Assembly: GCA_026395405.1 (NCBI GenBank)
Contig: JAPLYU010000001.1
Coordinates: forward strand, 124,001-188,000
Source of the DNA: Candidatus Saccharimonadota bacterium
GTDB taxonomy: Bacteria > Patescibacteriota > Saccharimonadia > Saccharimonadales > Saccharimonadaceae
DNA length: 64,000 nucleotides
Reading direction: 5' to 3'
Numbering within the stretch: the stretch's first letter is position 1; each line of letters opens with the position of its first letter. Below are positions 33,343 through 42,673 of this stretch, one piece after another. The notes under the pieces are model-generated. The model was not told the DNA's origin. It saw nothing but the letters and a program-made list of their open reading frames with translations, and did no database searches. The translations under genes were made by a program, and so were the position numbers.

Positions 33343-34692
33343 ATGATTTTGTTAAAAAATACAGGCGCGACTGAAACCCTGACACTGACTACGACTACGG
33401 CCGCCAATCTCGACTATTCGGTTTCGTATGCTGATTTAACCGGAACGACATTCGCACCGTCAACTAATGAGGGCACGGTGACATCAGGCGTAGCAACGAT
33501 GCTGACTAATCCAAGTGCCGGTGTTGTGCGCCAAGTGAAACTAATTACTATTTCAAATCGTCATGCTACAAACCCGAATACGGTTTTAATTAAAAAACTC
33601 ATTACAGCCACCGATTATCAATTAGCACCTGTAGCGACATTATTAGCGGGCGAGGTGATGGAATATGTCGACGGTCGCGGTTGGGTTTGCTATACGGCGA
33701 CAGGAACAACCAAAGCCACCATAACCGCAGGTGGGGCAAATAACCAGATACAATATAATTCCGGCGGCATGCTGACCGGTGATTCGCGCCTAGTCTATGA
33801 CCCGACCACGAATGATGTTACATTTAGCGGTACTGATCCAAATATAATAGTCAACTCTATTACAAATGAGCCGACACCACCACCCACCGGACAATTAACG
33901 CTTTATACTAAAACGATTTCTGGTAGGGTAATGCCAAAATGGAGAGCCCCAAGTGGTGTTGACACATCATTCCAGTCAATTCTGGCGTTTAATACAGTTT
34001 ATTCATGGGCACCAGCAACTGGTGCCGGTGCTGTCGGAAGTGGGTTTGGCTGTACCTGGCCAGCATGCACAGGTACTATCACACACCCGACCGTAACAGC
34101 AGCTACAGGCGGCCAGATGAAGGTCATGCATTGTACTAATGTTGTGACCACGGCAGACCAGCCACTAGGATTGACCGCCTCGACTGCAACCCTTGCTAAT
34201 GTTTGGCGAGGCAATGCAGCTGGACAAGGCGGGTTCTTTTTCCAATGCAGATTCAAGATAATGTTGATACCTAATAATGCCATCAGGCTGTTCGTGGGGT
34301 TGACTTCTCTCACTACTGCGATGGTAGTCAGCGATGCTCCTACTGGTGATTTTTGCGGGTTCGATCATATCACAACTGACAGTATTACAACCTTGTCGTT
34401 TACGACCAGGAATAACGCAGCAACAACCCGAGCTACCTTTGCAGTACCCACTCTAGTGGCGGGGAACGCGTATGATGCAACTATCTACTCGCCACCAAAC
34501 GGCTCATTCATTTATTACAGGCTAGTTGATTTAATGACTGGTCTTAACCTGGTGGATACTAACACGAACGTGACACTTCCGAGGAATACAATTTTTATGG
34601 GGCCGCAGGCACAGATGAGTAATGCCGCTAACGCGGTAGTCACAACAACTGCTATTGGAATCAACAAGATATACCTTGAATGCGATATGTAA
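33343..34692 (+). CDS. Phage-structural-like surface protein, paralogue 2
   Basis: 449 residues, exactly as long as its upstream neighbour and similar throughout: shared blocks include NQIQYNSGGMLTGDSR, GRVMPKWRAPSGVDTSFQ, WRGNAAGQGGFFFQCRF, CGFDHITTD and the end YLECDM. The two arose by tandem duplication. The N-terminal and central parts have diverged most, as expected for proteins under host- or immune-driven selection. No signal peptide. Its last 13 nt overlap the next gene. Confidence 0.62.
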   Translation: MILLKNTGATETLTLTTTTAANLDYSVSYADLTGTTFAPSTNEGTVTSGVATMLTNPSAGVVRQVKLITISNRHATNPNTVLIKKLITATDYQLAPVATLLAGEVMEYVDGRGWVCYTATGTTKATITAGGANNQIQYNSGGMLTGDSRLVYDPTTNDVTFSGTDPNIIVNSITNEPTPPPTGQLTLYTKTISGRVMPKWRAPSGVDTSFQSILAFNTVYSWAPATGAGAVGSGFGCTWPACTGTITHPTVTAATGGQMKVMHCTNVVTTADQPLGLTASTATLANVWRGNAAGQGGFFFQCRFKIMLIPNNAIRLFVGLTSLTTAMVVSDAPTGDFCGFDHITTDSITTLSFTTRNNAATTRATFAVPTLVAGNAYDATIYSPPNGSFIYYRLVDLMTGLNLVDTNTNVTLPRNTIFMGPQAQMSNAANAVVTTTAIGINKIYLECDM

Positions 34693-35591
34693 ATAATATA
34701 TCCTATGGAAATTTAAGATTCGCTAAATTATTTTTGACGATTTTAATTATCGCTATTTCATTTTTAATAACAGGTCAGCCGGCGTCGGCTGCAACCGTCT
34801 CGAAACAAAAGGGTTTGACTCTTTCGCCACTTAGGACTGAAATGAATATTGCGCCGGGAACGGCCCAAAATGGTGAATTAAAAGTCACAAACAACTCAAC
34901 TAAACCGATGGTGGTTACTATGAGCTCCGAAGCATTTAGTGTTATTAACCAGCAATACGACTACGCATTTACCGCTGAATCGAACGAGGTAAACTGGGTG
35001 AGTTTTAATCATCCCGAAGTTGATTTGGGGCCCGAAGAAAGCGAAATCGTAACCTATACAGTGGGCGTGCCACTATCTGCCGAACCTGGTGGGCGGTATT
35101 TGAGTGTATTTGCCAGCACTGATAGCGGATTGATTAGTAATGGCGTCGAATCCCGACAGCGAGTCGCGTCATTATTTTACATTACAGTACTGGGGGATGT
35201 ATCGCGCGTAGGTCATCTGGTGTCATTATCGTCACCATGGTTCATTACAGGTGACAGTACTTGGAATACATCTTTGCAAAATACCGGTTCAACGCATTAT
35301 CGCAGTCGCTATAGCTTGCAAATCAAAGATTTAATAATTGATAGAACAGTCGCCAGTATGTCTGGTGAGTCACTGGTCTTACCGGATACAATCAGGTTAA
35401 TTCCAAACAAATTGCCGGCACCTTTTTGGCCGGGGGTATATAAAGCTGTATATAATATAGGGCTTGGTGACAATCCTGCAGTGACAAAAACGCAGTTAAT
35501 ATTATATATGCCGGTTTGGGCAACGATAATAGTTGTTATCGCCGTTACAATTATTGCTTCCTGGTTAATAAATAAATACAAAAAAACTTAA
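34680..35591 (+). CDS. DUF916-like (WxL-partner) membrane-anchored surface protein
   Basis: 303 residues with a signal peptide (helix about 15-33, cleavage near ASAA), an Ig-like domain starting LTLSPLRTEMNIAPG, a second domain with EPGGRYLSVFA, and a C-terminal TM helix plus KYKK. This is the layout of DUF916/WxL-interacting proteins, which bind peptidoglycan and WxL surface proteins. A paralogue with the same plan is at 41654; the WxL-like proteins lie between them. The start overlaps the previous gene by 13 nt. Confidence 0.75.
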   Translation: MRYVNNISYGNLRFAKLFLTILIIAISFLITGQPASAATVSKQKGLTLSPLRTEMNIAPGTAQNGELKVTNNSTKPMVVTMSSEAFSVINQQYDYAFTAESNEVNWVSFNHPEVDLGPEESEIVTYTVGVPLSAEPGGRYLSVFASTDSGLISNGVESRQRVASLFYITVLGDVSRVGHLVSLSSPWFITGDSTWNTSLQNTGSTHYRSRYSLQIKDLIIDRTVASMSGESLVLPDTIRLIPNKLPAPFWPGVYKAVYNIGLGDNPAVTKTQLILYMPVWATIIVVIAVTIIASWLINKYKKT

Positions 35592-36130
35592 TCGGTTTGC
35601 GGGACAGCAGTGTAAACAACCGAGGCTACAAAATTACCAGCCGGTTTAGCCAGGTCTATTTTTATACCAAAAGTTACATTCGTTGACTCGCTGGATATCG
35701 GTCCGGTTTTGGAATGGATTAAAACGTCGGCCAAGCTGATACCGGTGAAATTATTTGAAGCGTCAATATTATACCCCCAAGTATTAACCGCCAATGGAGC
35801 AGGTGAGGCATTGGCCGATGTCGGCAGTGGCGTTCCCAGATTGTCCATATCCGTACTGTTTAATGCGCGAATGTATAATTTATATCCCATAACATCAGTT
35901 GATGATACGGTAACTTGGCTGGAACCGCTGGCCGATACGCCGCCGGTAGTGGGTGTAACGGGTATATTCACGTTGCCGTCTGTCGAGATTGATAATGATG
36001 TTTGGTTGCCGTAGGGAACGTTCGCGCCATATACGCCTTTACCGTAAGGCTGTGCATAACTGACCGACGCAAAGGTGATGGCTACAAAAATTGCTGAAAA
36101 TAATGAAATAAATAGTATTGTTTTTTTCAC
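35588..36130 (-). CDS. Secreted WxL-like protein
   Basis: 180 residues with a signal peptide ending SYA, then QPYGKGVYGANVPYG, a Y-G repeat motif also hinted at in the C-terminus of the Tat-signal protein (GFGSGKYGV). The mature domain has GYKLYIRALNSTDMDNL, NTWGYNID and ends FGIKIDLAKPAGNFVASVVYTAV, the C-terminal beta pattern of WxL-like domains in Patescibacteria and Firmicutes. It is divergent from the five paralogues and converges on the DUF916-like gene with a 4-nt overlap. Confidence 0.65.
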   Translation of the reverse strand: MKKTILFISLFSAIFVAITFASVSYAQPYGKGVYGANVPYGNQTSLSISTDGNVNIPVTPTTGGVSASGSSQVTVSSTDVMGYKLYIRALNSTDMDNLGTPLPTSANASPAPLAVNTWGYNIDASNNFTGISLADVLIHSKTGPISSESTNVTFGIKIDLAKPAGNFVASVVYTAVPQTD

Positions 36131-36190
36131 GCTTATGTTATTATATCACCAAGGAAACATGTAGGGTAGAGGTTTCGGGGTTTAAAAATA

Positions 36191-37228
36191 GTGAAAAATA
36201 CGAAAATAAAACAATTATCTCAGCAGATTATTTGCGGCATTATCGCGATTATTATGGTATTCGCATTTTTCCCAAATGTGACATCAGCTTCGCAAATTAC
36301 ATCCAGGAAGGTTGCAATCGGTTCATCGGTAGCAAGCGCTTCGACAACGTATAATTTTAACTTTACATTGCCAACGTCAACAACCGTACAATCCATCAAG
36401 TTTCAGGCTTGTGATACTGCCAATGGATCCTGTACTCAATCCGGTGCAGCCAGTGGGTTTTCGTCATCAGCCGGACCGGCAACTCTAAACGGTGCTCCAA
36501 CTGGATTGGGTGGCGCCGGATCGTGGACTATTAATACGGCTGACGCAACGTCGCTTCGTATATTGAATGCCTCTAACTCGGGCTCACCAGGGGCTGCAAC
36601 TGTTAATTTCAACTCAGTTCGCAATCCTAGTGCCGTTAACTCAACATTTTTCATTCGCATCACATCGTATTCCGATTCAGCCTGGACGAACGCTATTGAT
36701 ACCGGCAATGTTGCTTCTTCGACAGCCGGACAGATTACAGTCACGGCATCAGTTGATGAAACGCTAACATTTACACTGGCATCCGCAACTGTCGCATTGG
36801 GAACACTTACAACCAGCAGTACCGGCACGGGTGTATCATCAATGACAATTGGGACTAATGGCAATACCGGCTATTCTGTCAGATATGACGGGGCAACCTT
36901 GACTTCCGGATCAAATACGATTACAGCTATGTCATCACTTACGGGTTCATCCCAAAACAGCAAACAATTTGGGATTAATCTGGTCTCAAATACTACACCG
37001 GCAATCGGGTCCAATAAATCCGGCGGTGGTTCGGGTGTTCCGACAGCAGGTGAATACGATACGACTAATCAGTTTAAATTTAATACAGCTGGTGAAATCG
37101 TTGCTGCGGCAACCGCCCCGACAATCACCAATACATTTACAACCAGTTATATCGCCAATATCGACGCAGTCACGGCTGCCGGTGCTTATTCGACAGTCCT
37201 GACATACACAGCGACAGCTAATTTCTAA
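36191..37228 (+). CDS. Secreted WxL-like surface protein, tandem paralogue 1
   Basis: 345 residues from a GTG start; signal peptide with hydrophobic core FAFFPNVTSA. The mature part has two beta domains; the second carries DETLTFTLASATVALGTL, NSKQFGINLVSNTTPAIG and the family end TSYIANIDAVTAAGAYSTVL. First of five tandem genes built the same way. The upstream region with GCTTATGTTATTAT resembles the extended -10 promoters of the later copies. Probably part of the cell-surface layer, held by the DUF916-like proteins on either side (inference). Confidence 0.72.
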   Translation: MKNTKIKQLSQQIICGIIAIIMVFAFFPNVTSASQITSRKVAIGSSVASASTTYNFNFTLPTSTTVQSIKFQACDTANGSCTQSGAASGFSSSAGPATLNGAPTGLGGAGSWTINTADATSLRILNASNSGSPGAATVNFNSVRNPSAVNSTFFIRITSYSDSAWTNAIDTGNVASSTAGQITVTASVDETLTFTLASATVALGTLTTSSTGTGVSSMTIGTNGNTGYSVRYDGATLTSGSNTITAMSSLTGSSQNSKQFGINLVSNTTPAIGSNKSGGGSGVPTAGEYDTTNQFKFNTAGEIVAAATAPTITNTFTTSYIANIDAVTAAGAYSTVLTYTATANF

Positions 37229-37262
37229 AAAATAAACTATGAAATAAAAGTATTGAAATTTT

Positions 37263-37279
37263 AAAGCTTATGGTATTAT
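37263..37279 (+). promoter_or_regulatory. Extended -10 promoter motif AAAGCTTATGGTATTAT (copy 2)
   Basis: The identical 17-mer occurs at 10585-10601 and 39475-39491. TGG-TATTAT fits an extended -10 (TGn plus -10). The flanks at 37237 and 39449 are also duplicated (CTATGAAATAAAAGTATTG), so the surface-gene promoters were copied with their genes. Confidence 0.6.
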
Positions 37280-37326
37280 ATTAATCAAGGTAACTTAAAA
37301 GTAATATAAATAGGATAATTAGGTAT

Positions 37327-38346
37327 ATGAAGAAAATAAAAAATCAACTGCTCGTAAAACAGATTATTTATGGATTTATTGCAGCAATATTAATGTTCGC
37401 GTACATTCCAAATATCGTTTCAGCCCAAGAAGTAGTCAGCAGAAAAGTAGTACTTGGCAGTTCACTTGCTGGTACATATACGACATATGATTTTACGTTT
37501 ACGGCTGCGCAATCCACGACTATAAAATCTGTCGGTATTGCTGCTTGTACGACTCAGGTCGGTGCATGTACACCGGCACCTGGCTTTGACTCAAGCACTT
37601 CAACACTTGCATCGTCATCCAATTTGGGATCTGGTGGAAGTTGGACAGTAAGTACCGCTACGCCTACGGAACTGAGGATGTTGAATGCTAGTAACACTGG
37701 TGCACCAAGTGCCGGTATAACAGCAAACTTTACTAATGTTAAAAACCCAAGCGCTGCTAATGCCACATTCTATCTGCGGATTACAACATATTCCGACTCA
37801 GCTTGGGCTACGGCAGTTGACACAGGTACAATTGCAGCATCGACCGCTGGACAAATCACAACAACCGCAGTAGTTGATGAGTCATTGAATTTTATTATCG
37901 CAGCTGCAACAGTTGATTTGGGGACATTGACCAAGACATCAACTGGTGTTGGTACATCTACCATGACAGTCGGTACTAACGGTTCAACCGGGTACACAGT
38001 CAGCTACAAAGGAAATACGCTAACTTCAGGGACGGATGTTATTACGGCTATGTCATCTGTGGGTGCATCAGCCCAAAACAGTAAACAATTTGGTATTAAC
38101 CTCAAGGCGAACACAGTTCCTACCATTGGTACAGACGCAACAGGTACCGGTTCGGGTGCGGCTACGGCAGGGTACAATACAACCAACCAGTTTAAATTCA
38201 ATCCTGCTGGGGACATTGTTGCATCAGCTGCAGCAACAACTAACGACAACGTGTTCACAACCAGCTATATCGCTAACATAGATTCTGCAACTGCAGCAGG
38301 TCACTACTTTACGGTACTAACCTATACGGCGACTGCAAACTTTTAA
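37327..38346 (+). CDS. Secreted WxL-like surface protein, tandem paralogue 2
   Basis: 339 residues with signal peptide (core IIYGFIAAILMFAYI, cleavage near SA-QE). A cysteine pair lies in AACTTQVGACTPAPG. The second domain follows the family plan (DESLNFIIAAATVDLGTL, NSKQFGINLKANTVP, TSYIANIDSATAAG). It has its own promoter with the shared extended -10 motif upstream, so the five genes are not one simple operon. Confidence 0.72.
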   Translation: MKKIKNQLLVKQIIYGFIAAILMFAYIPNIVSAQEVVSRKVVLGSSLAGTYTTYDFTFTAAQSTTIKSVGIAACTTQVGACTPAPGFDSSTSTLASSSNLGSGGSWTVSTATPTELRMLNASNTGAPSAGITANFTNVKNPSAANATFYLRITTYSDSAWATAVDTGTIAASTAGQITTTAVVDESLNFIIAAATVDLGTLTKTSTGVGTSTMTVGTNGSTGYTVSYKGNTLTSGTDVITAMSSVGASAQNSKQFGINLKANTVPTIGTDATGTGSGAATAGYNTTNQFKFNPAGDIVASAAATTNDNVFTTSYIANIDSATAAGHYFTVLTYTATANF

Positions 38347-38407
38347 AACACTATATAACAAACAACGGCGCATGATTTTTATCACAAACACAGAAAGAGG
38401 GACAGAG

Positions 38408-39442
38408 ATGGCAAACACAAAAATCAAAATGATATCTAGGCAGATTGTCTACGGTGTCATTGCGATTGTCATGGTGTTTGCATATTTCCCCAGCCTTGCA
38501 TCCGCAGCGCCTATTACTTCTAAAAAGGTAGCAATCGGCAGTTCTGTGGCAAGTGCTTCGACTTCGTATGATTTTACTTTCACACTACCAACGTCAACTA
38601 CAGTCCAATCGGTAAAGTTCCAAGCTTGTGACAGCGCCAGCGGTGCTTGCACGCAATCCGGTGCCGCCAGCGGCTTTTCGTCATCGGCCGGTCCGGCAAC
38701 ACTAAACGGTGCTCCAACCGGATTGGGATCTGCAGGCAGCTGGACTATTAACACTGCCGACTCGACATCGCTTCGTATAGTGAACGCTTCTAACTCGGGC
38801 GCACCGGGCGCAGCAACAGTCAATTTTAATGCCGTCCGCAATCCTAGTGCTGTTAACTCGACGTTTTTTATGCATATTACTACTTATTCTGATTCAACCT
38901 GGACAACACCAATTGATACCGGTACAGTTGCTACCTCGACTGCAGGTGAGGTAACCGTGACTGTCGGCATCGATGAAATCTTGGCCTTTTCACTAGGAAC
39001 CACTAACGTTACGTTAACTACTCCTTCTGTTGTCAGCACCGGTACAGGCACATCGTCTATGACAGTTTCAACCAATGCAGTAACAGGGTATTCGGTAAGC
39101 TACAGCGGCGCAACCCTGACTTCGGGCGCTAACAACATAACAGCCATGGCCGCCCAAGGGGCTTCAGTTGTCAATAGCAAGCAATTCGGTATTAACCTTA
39201 TGTCAAATTCTACTCCTGCGATCGGCTCGGCCGTCAGTGGTACTGGTTCGGGAACACCAAAAACGGGTTACGATACGGCTAATCAATTCAAATTCAATAC
39301 CTCTGGAGACGTAATTGCTGGGGCATCACTGCCCACCAATACTAACACCTTTACAACTAGTTATATTGCCAACATGGACGGCTCGACAGCAGCCGGATCA
39401 TATTCGACATTTATAATATATACAGCAACGGGGAATTTTTAA
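38408..39442 (+). CDS. Secreted WxL-like surface protein, tandem paralogue 3
   Basis: ATG at 38408 with AGAGGGA upstream is preferred over ATG 38372, giving 344 residues. Very close to paralogue 1 in the N-terminal domain (identical blocks around ACTQSGAASGFSSSAGPA and TLNGAPTGLG), while the second domain differs more (DEILAFSLGTTNVTLTTP), which suggests domain-level recombination or gene conversion within the array. Signal peptide core AIVMVFAYFPSLASA. Ends TSYIANMDGSTAAGSYSTF. Confidence 0.72.
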   Translation: MANTKIKMISRQIVYGVIAIVMVFAYFPSLASAAPITSKKVAIGSSVASASTSYDFTFTLPTSTTVQSVKFQACDSASGACTQSGAASGFSSSAGPATLNGAPTGLGSAGSWTINTADSTSLRIVNASNSGAPGAATVNFNAVRNPSAVNSTFFMHITTYSDSTWTTPIDTGTVATSTAGEVTVTVGIDEILAFSLGTTNVTLTTPSVVSTGTGTSSMTVSTNAVTGYSVSYSGATLTSGANNITAMAAQGASVVNSKQFGINLMSNSTPAIGSAVSGTGSGTPKTGYDTANQFKFNTSGDVIAGASLPTNTNTFTTSYIANMDGSTAAGSYSTFIIYTATGNF

Positions 39443-39474
39443 AAACGGCTATGAAATAAAAGTATTGGAAATTA

Positions 39475-39491
39475 AAAGCTTATGGTATTAT
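39475..39491 (+). promoter_or_regulatory. Extended -10 promoter motif AAAGCTTATGGTATTAT (copy 3)
   Basis: Identical to 37263-37279 with similar flanks; drives paralogue 4. The TATTAT hexamer ends about 48 nt before the chosen ATG. Confidence 0.55.
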
Positions 39492-39538
39492 ATAAATCAA
39501 GGTATAAAGAAAACAACAATAACAACACGGGGTATAAG

Positions 39539-40564
39539 ATGACAAAGACAAATATAAAAATTCGATTAAAACAAGCTTTATACGGGTTAATAGCAGTGGT
39601 TTTGACACTTGCATATTTCCCCAGCATTGCTTCAGCGTCTGCCATTGCTCCACGTAAAGTAACTATTGGCAGTTCAGTAGCTAGCGCCAGCACAACCTAT
39701 TCATTTGTTTTTACTGTGCCACAGGCAACAGTCATTAAATCAGCATCATTCACGGCATGTACGACAGCTAGCGGCTCTTGTACGCCGGCTCCTGGATTCT
39801 CTGCCAGCTCGTCGACCCTAACCGCACAACCTACAAACCTAGGTGATGCAGCAGGATGGACAGTTGACACTGGAACAGCTAACTCACTCCGTCTAAAGAA
39901 AACTGGAAATGTCGCTGCCCCAACCGGCAGTCAAACAGTCGGTTTTTCGGCCGTTACAAACCCAAATGCTACTAACTCGACATTCTTTATGCGTATCGCA
40001 ACCTTTTCGGACGATGCATGGACGACAGGTATTGATTCCGGTGTAGCTGCTGCTTCAACTGCAGGACAGATTACCGTCACAGCAGCCGTCGATGAAACAC
40101 TGACCTTTACACTTGCAACCGCAACGGTTGCATTGGGAACACTTACAACCAGCAGCACTGGTACAGGGACATCATCTATGACCGTTGGTACCAACGGTGC
40201 AACTGGCTACTCGGTTGCTTATAATGGAAATACATTAACATCCGGGACAAACACGATTACAGGTATGACAGTTCTTGCGGGTTCAACCCAAAACAGCAAA
40301 CAGTTTGGTATAAACCTGGTTGCTAATACAACACCTACAATCGGTTCTAACAAATCCGGTGGTGGCACGGGCGTACCAACCGCGGGTGTATATGATACGA
40401 CAAACCAGTTCAAGTTTAATCCTGCTGGTGAAGTTGTCGCTGCTGCGACCGTTCCAACCAACACCAACACATTCACAACCAGTTACATCGCTAACATCGA
40501 CGCAGTCACCGCTGCCGGTGCTTATTCAACAGTACTAACATACACCGCAACAGCAAACTTCTAG
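39539..40564 (+). CDS. Secreted WxL-like surface protein, tandem paralogue 4
   Basis: ATG at 39539 after GGGGTATAAG gives 341 residues; the ATG at 39482 lies within the promoter repeat and is rejected. Signal peptide core LIAVVLTLAYFPSIASA. N-terminal domain with a cysteine pair as in paralogue 2 (CTTASGSCTPAPG), second domain nearly identical to paralogue 1 (DETLTFTLATATVALGTL; TSYIANIDAVTAAGAYSTVL). This mosaic pattern again points to recombination between copies. Confidence 0.72.
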   Translation: MTKTNIKIRLKQALYGLIAVVLTLAYFPSIASASAIAPRKVTIGSSVASASTTYSFVFTVPQATVIKSASFTACTTASGSCTPAPGFSASSSTLTAQPTNLGDAAGWTVDTGTANSLRLKKTGNVAAPTGSQTVGFSAVTNPNATNSTFFMRIATFSDDAWTTGIDSGVAAASTAGQITVTAAVDETLTFTLATATVALGTLTTSSTGTGTSSMTVGTNGATGYSVAYNGNTLTSGTNTITGMTVLAGSTQNSKQFGINLVANTTPTIGSNKSGGGTGVPTAGVYDTTNQFKFNPAGEVVAAATVPTNTNTFTTSYIANIDAVTAAGAYSTVLTYTATANF

Positions 40565-40573
40565 GAGGAAGTA

Positions 40574-41653
40574 ATGAAAAAGAAAACACAAACAAAACAC
40601 CAAATTTTTACAATAACAAGGGCTATCATTTTGGCGATTACTGTCGGTGTTTTCCCTTTCATGAACATGGTTCAGGCCAACGCCTCACCAATAACGGGTC
40701 GCACAATTGCACTATCTAGTTCAGCTGCTGATGCCTCGGGAATTACGTATACATTTACATCATCGGCGCTACCGACAGCCACTGCCGTAAAGTCAGTAGA
40801 AATCAAGATGTGTGATTCATTGCCACCAGCAGGTTGTGTTACGCCTACCAACTTTTCTGCATCGTCTTCGACTTTGGCATCGCAGCCAACAGGTTTGGGT
40901 GCAGCTTCTGGTTGGACCGTAGATGCTACTACGGCTGGTTCACTACGAGTAATCAACGGGGCCAACGCGACAGCCCCATCAGGTGCCGTTCAAATAGTTT
41001 GGAATACCGTTCATAATCCACAGGCAACGAATACGACATATTATGCCCTAGTAACTACATATTCCGGCGTAGGCTTTACTGGCGCACTCGATACGGGTTC
41101 TGCTGCTTACAGTACATCAACACCGGTTCAAGTAAGTTTGACCGTCAACGAAGCTTTGACGTTTTGTACGGGTACATCAATTACTGGTCAAAACTGTGGT
41201 ACCGCCGCTGGAAGCCAAGTTAACCTTGGTGTTGGCTCTACAACAACTACAGCAACGGGTACATCAATAATCTCTGCATCGACAAACGGCAACACCGGTT
41301 ATTCAGTAGCCGTTACGGGTACAACGCTAACTTCTGGTTCAAACACGATTACAGCCCTTACCGCTGGTGGGGCCTCATCACAGGGTTCCAAGCAGTTCGG
41401 CTTTAACATGGCTGATACCAACACGACACCGGCAGTAGGTGCTGCAAAGTCAGGGACGGGTACCGCTGCGGCAAGTGGGGGATACGGGACAAATAACTCA
41501 TTCAAATTCAATTCAGGCGATACGATTATATCTGTCAATGCACCAACAAACTCCAATACATTCACCGTTGGTTACATTGCCAACATCGATGGAATTACAC
41601 CGGCCGGTATTTATACCTCAAATTTGACATATACCGCAACGGCTAACTTTTAA
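40574..41653 (+). CDS. Secreted WxL-like surface protein, tandem paralogue 5
   Basis: 359 residues, the most divergent copy. It starts 9 nt after paralogue 4 behind AGGAGG, so it is translated from the same mRNA. Signal peptide core IILAITVGVFPFMNM, cleavage near ANA. Two cysteine pairs (MCDSLPPAGCV; FCTGTSITGQNCGT) are probably disulfides made by a DsbA-like enzyme. It ends TVGYIANIDGITPAGIYTSNL. The following gene starts directly after its stop. Confidence 0.72.
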   Translation: MKKKTQTKHQIFTITRAIILAITVGVFPFMNMVQANASPITGRTIALSSSAADASGITYTFTSSALPTATAVKSVEIKMCDSLPPAGCVTPTNFSASSSTLASQPTGLGAASGWTVDATTAGSLRVINGANATAPSGAVQIVWNTVHNPQATNTTYYALVTTYSGVGFTGALDTGSAAYSTSTPVQVSLTVNEALTFCTGTSITGQNCGTAAGSQVNLGVGSTTTTATGTSIISASTNGNTGYSVAVTGTTLTSGSNTITALTAGGASSQGSKQFGFNMADTNTTPAVGAAKSGTGTAAASGGYGTNNSFKFNSGDTIISVNAPTNSNTFTVGYIANIDGITPAGIYTSNLTYTATANF

Positions 41654-42673
41654 ATGTTGCATATGAAGTTTAAACAAATCGTAATTGGATTTATCACAAC
41701 TACGCTGCTATTGGCTGGTGCTTTGGCGGCCCACGTGGGCGCCCAGGCTGCAAATGCTAATGCTGCCCAAGGTGTGCAAATTAGCCCGACACTAGTAGAA
41801 TTAAACGCCAGCAAGGGTAAAACCTACAGTATTAATCTGGGGGTTACCAATGTTACGGGCACGGATTTAGTGTATAAAACATCGGTTAGTGATTTTGGTG
41901 CCGCGGGTGAAACCGGATCACCACATATATTTATCGATACGAAATTAACACCTGCATCCTCCGTAATAACATGGGTTGATACTGCTCCGCAGTTTTCTTT
42001 GGATGCGCATCAGTCAAGGACAGTAACGGCTCAGATTAACGTTCCGGCAAATGCTGAACCAGGCGGCCACTATGGCGTTATACGCTTTTCAGGGACCGCT
42101 CCTAAACTGGATCGTACTGGTGTCGGTTTGTCAGCCAGTGCCGGTGTTTTGCTGTTAGTACGTGTTGACGGACTGATTACTGAAAAGGCTGATTTGGCTT
42201 CATTTTACACTTCTGGGTCTCAAAGCGGCAAGGAAACCTCATTTTTCGAAAACGGACCGGCGTATTTCGTAGTTCGTATTCAAAATGTTGGTAATATACA
42301 CGTCAAGCCAGTCGGCAATATCGAAGTAAAGGATATGTTCGGCGGGGTTGTTACAAACATTCCGATAAACAAGGATAAATCTAATGTTTTGCCAAAAACT
42401 ATTCGCAGATTTGACGATGCAAAAGTGAACAAAGATTGGATGATAGGGCGATATACGGCCAACTTAACGTTGGGCTACGGGTCAAAAGGACAGGCCATAA
42501 CCGGTACCATTAGTTTCTGGGTTATCCCTTACAAGATTATCCTAATAGTCCTAGTAATCTTAGCAACCGTAATTTATATTCTCAGACGCATCATTAAAGT
42601 GTATAATAAGCGTATAATCGAAAAAGCTAAAAATGAAAACAAAAATAGTAAAAAAACCAAGGGTAAAAAGTAA
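41654..42673 (+). CDS. DUF916-like (WxL-partner) membrane-anchored surface protein
   Basis: 339 residues; ATG 41654 directly follows the preceding stop, with ATG 41663 as an alternative. Signal peptide to about AQAANA; first domain starts VQISPTLVELNASKGKTYS; second contains AEPGGHYGVIRFSG, GVLLLVRVDG and FVVRIQNVGNIHVKPVG; then a C-terminal TM helix (about 295-315) and a highly basic cytoplasmic tail. The same plan as the 303-aa protein at 34680. It likely anchors the adjacent WxL-like proteins to the cell envelope. Confidence 0.78.
   Translation: MLHMKFKQIVIGFITTTLLLAGALAAHVGAQAANANAAQGVQISPTLVELNASKGKTYSINLGVTNVTGTDLVYKTSVSDFGAAGETGSPHIFIDTKLTPASSVITWVDTAPQFSLDAHQSRTVTAQINVPANAEPGGHYGVIRFSGTAPKLDRTGVGLSASAGVLLLVRVDGLITEKADLASFYTSGSQSGKETSFFENGPAYFVVRIQNVGNIHVKPVGNIEVKDMFGGVVTNIPINKDKSNVLPKTIRRFDDAKVNKDWMIGRYTANLTLGYGSKGQAITGTISFWVIPYKIILIVLVILATVIYILRRIIKVYNKRIIEKAKNENKNSKKTKGKK

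Noticed and set aside
28813-34692. Prophage
   Set aside because: Only fibre-like proteins are present; no head, portal, terminase, integrase or lysis genes, and the block is continuous with surface-protein genes.
36436-41565. Long minus-strand open frames across the surface-protein array
   Set aside because: They mirror the T/A/G-rich low-complexity codons of the plus-strand paralogues, recur at the same place in each copy and lack starts with promoters or SD.
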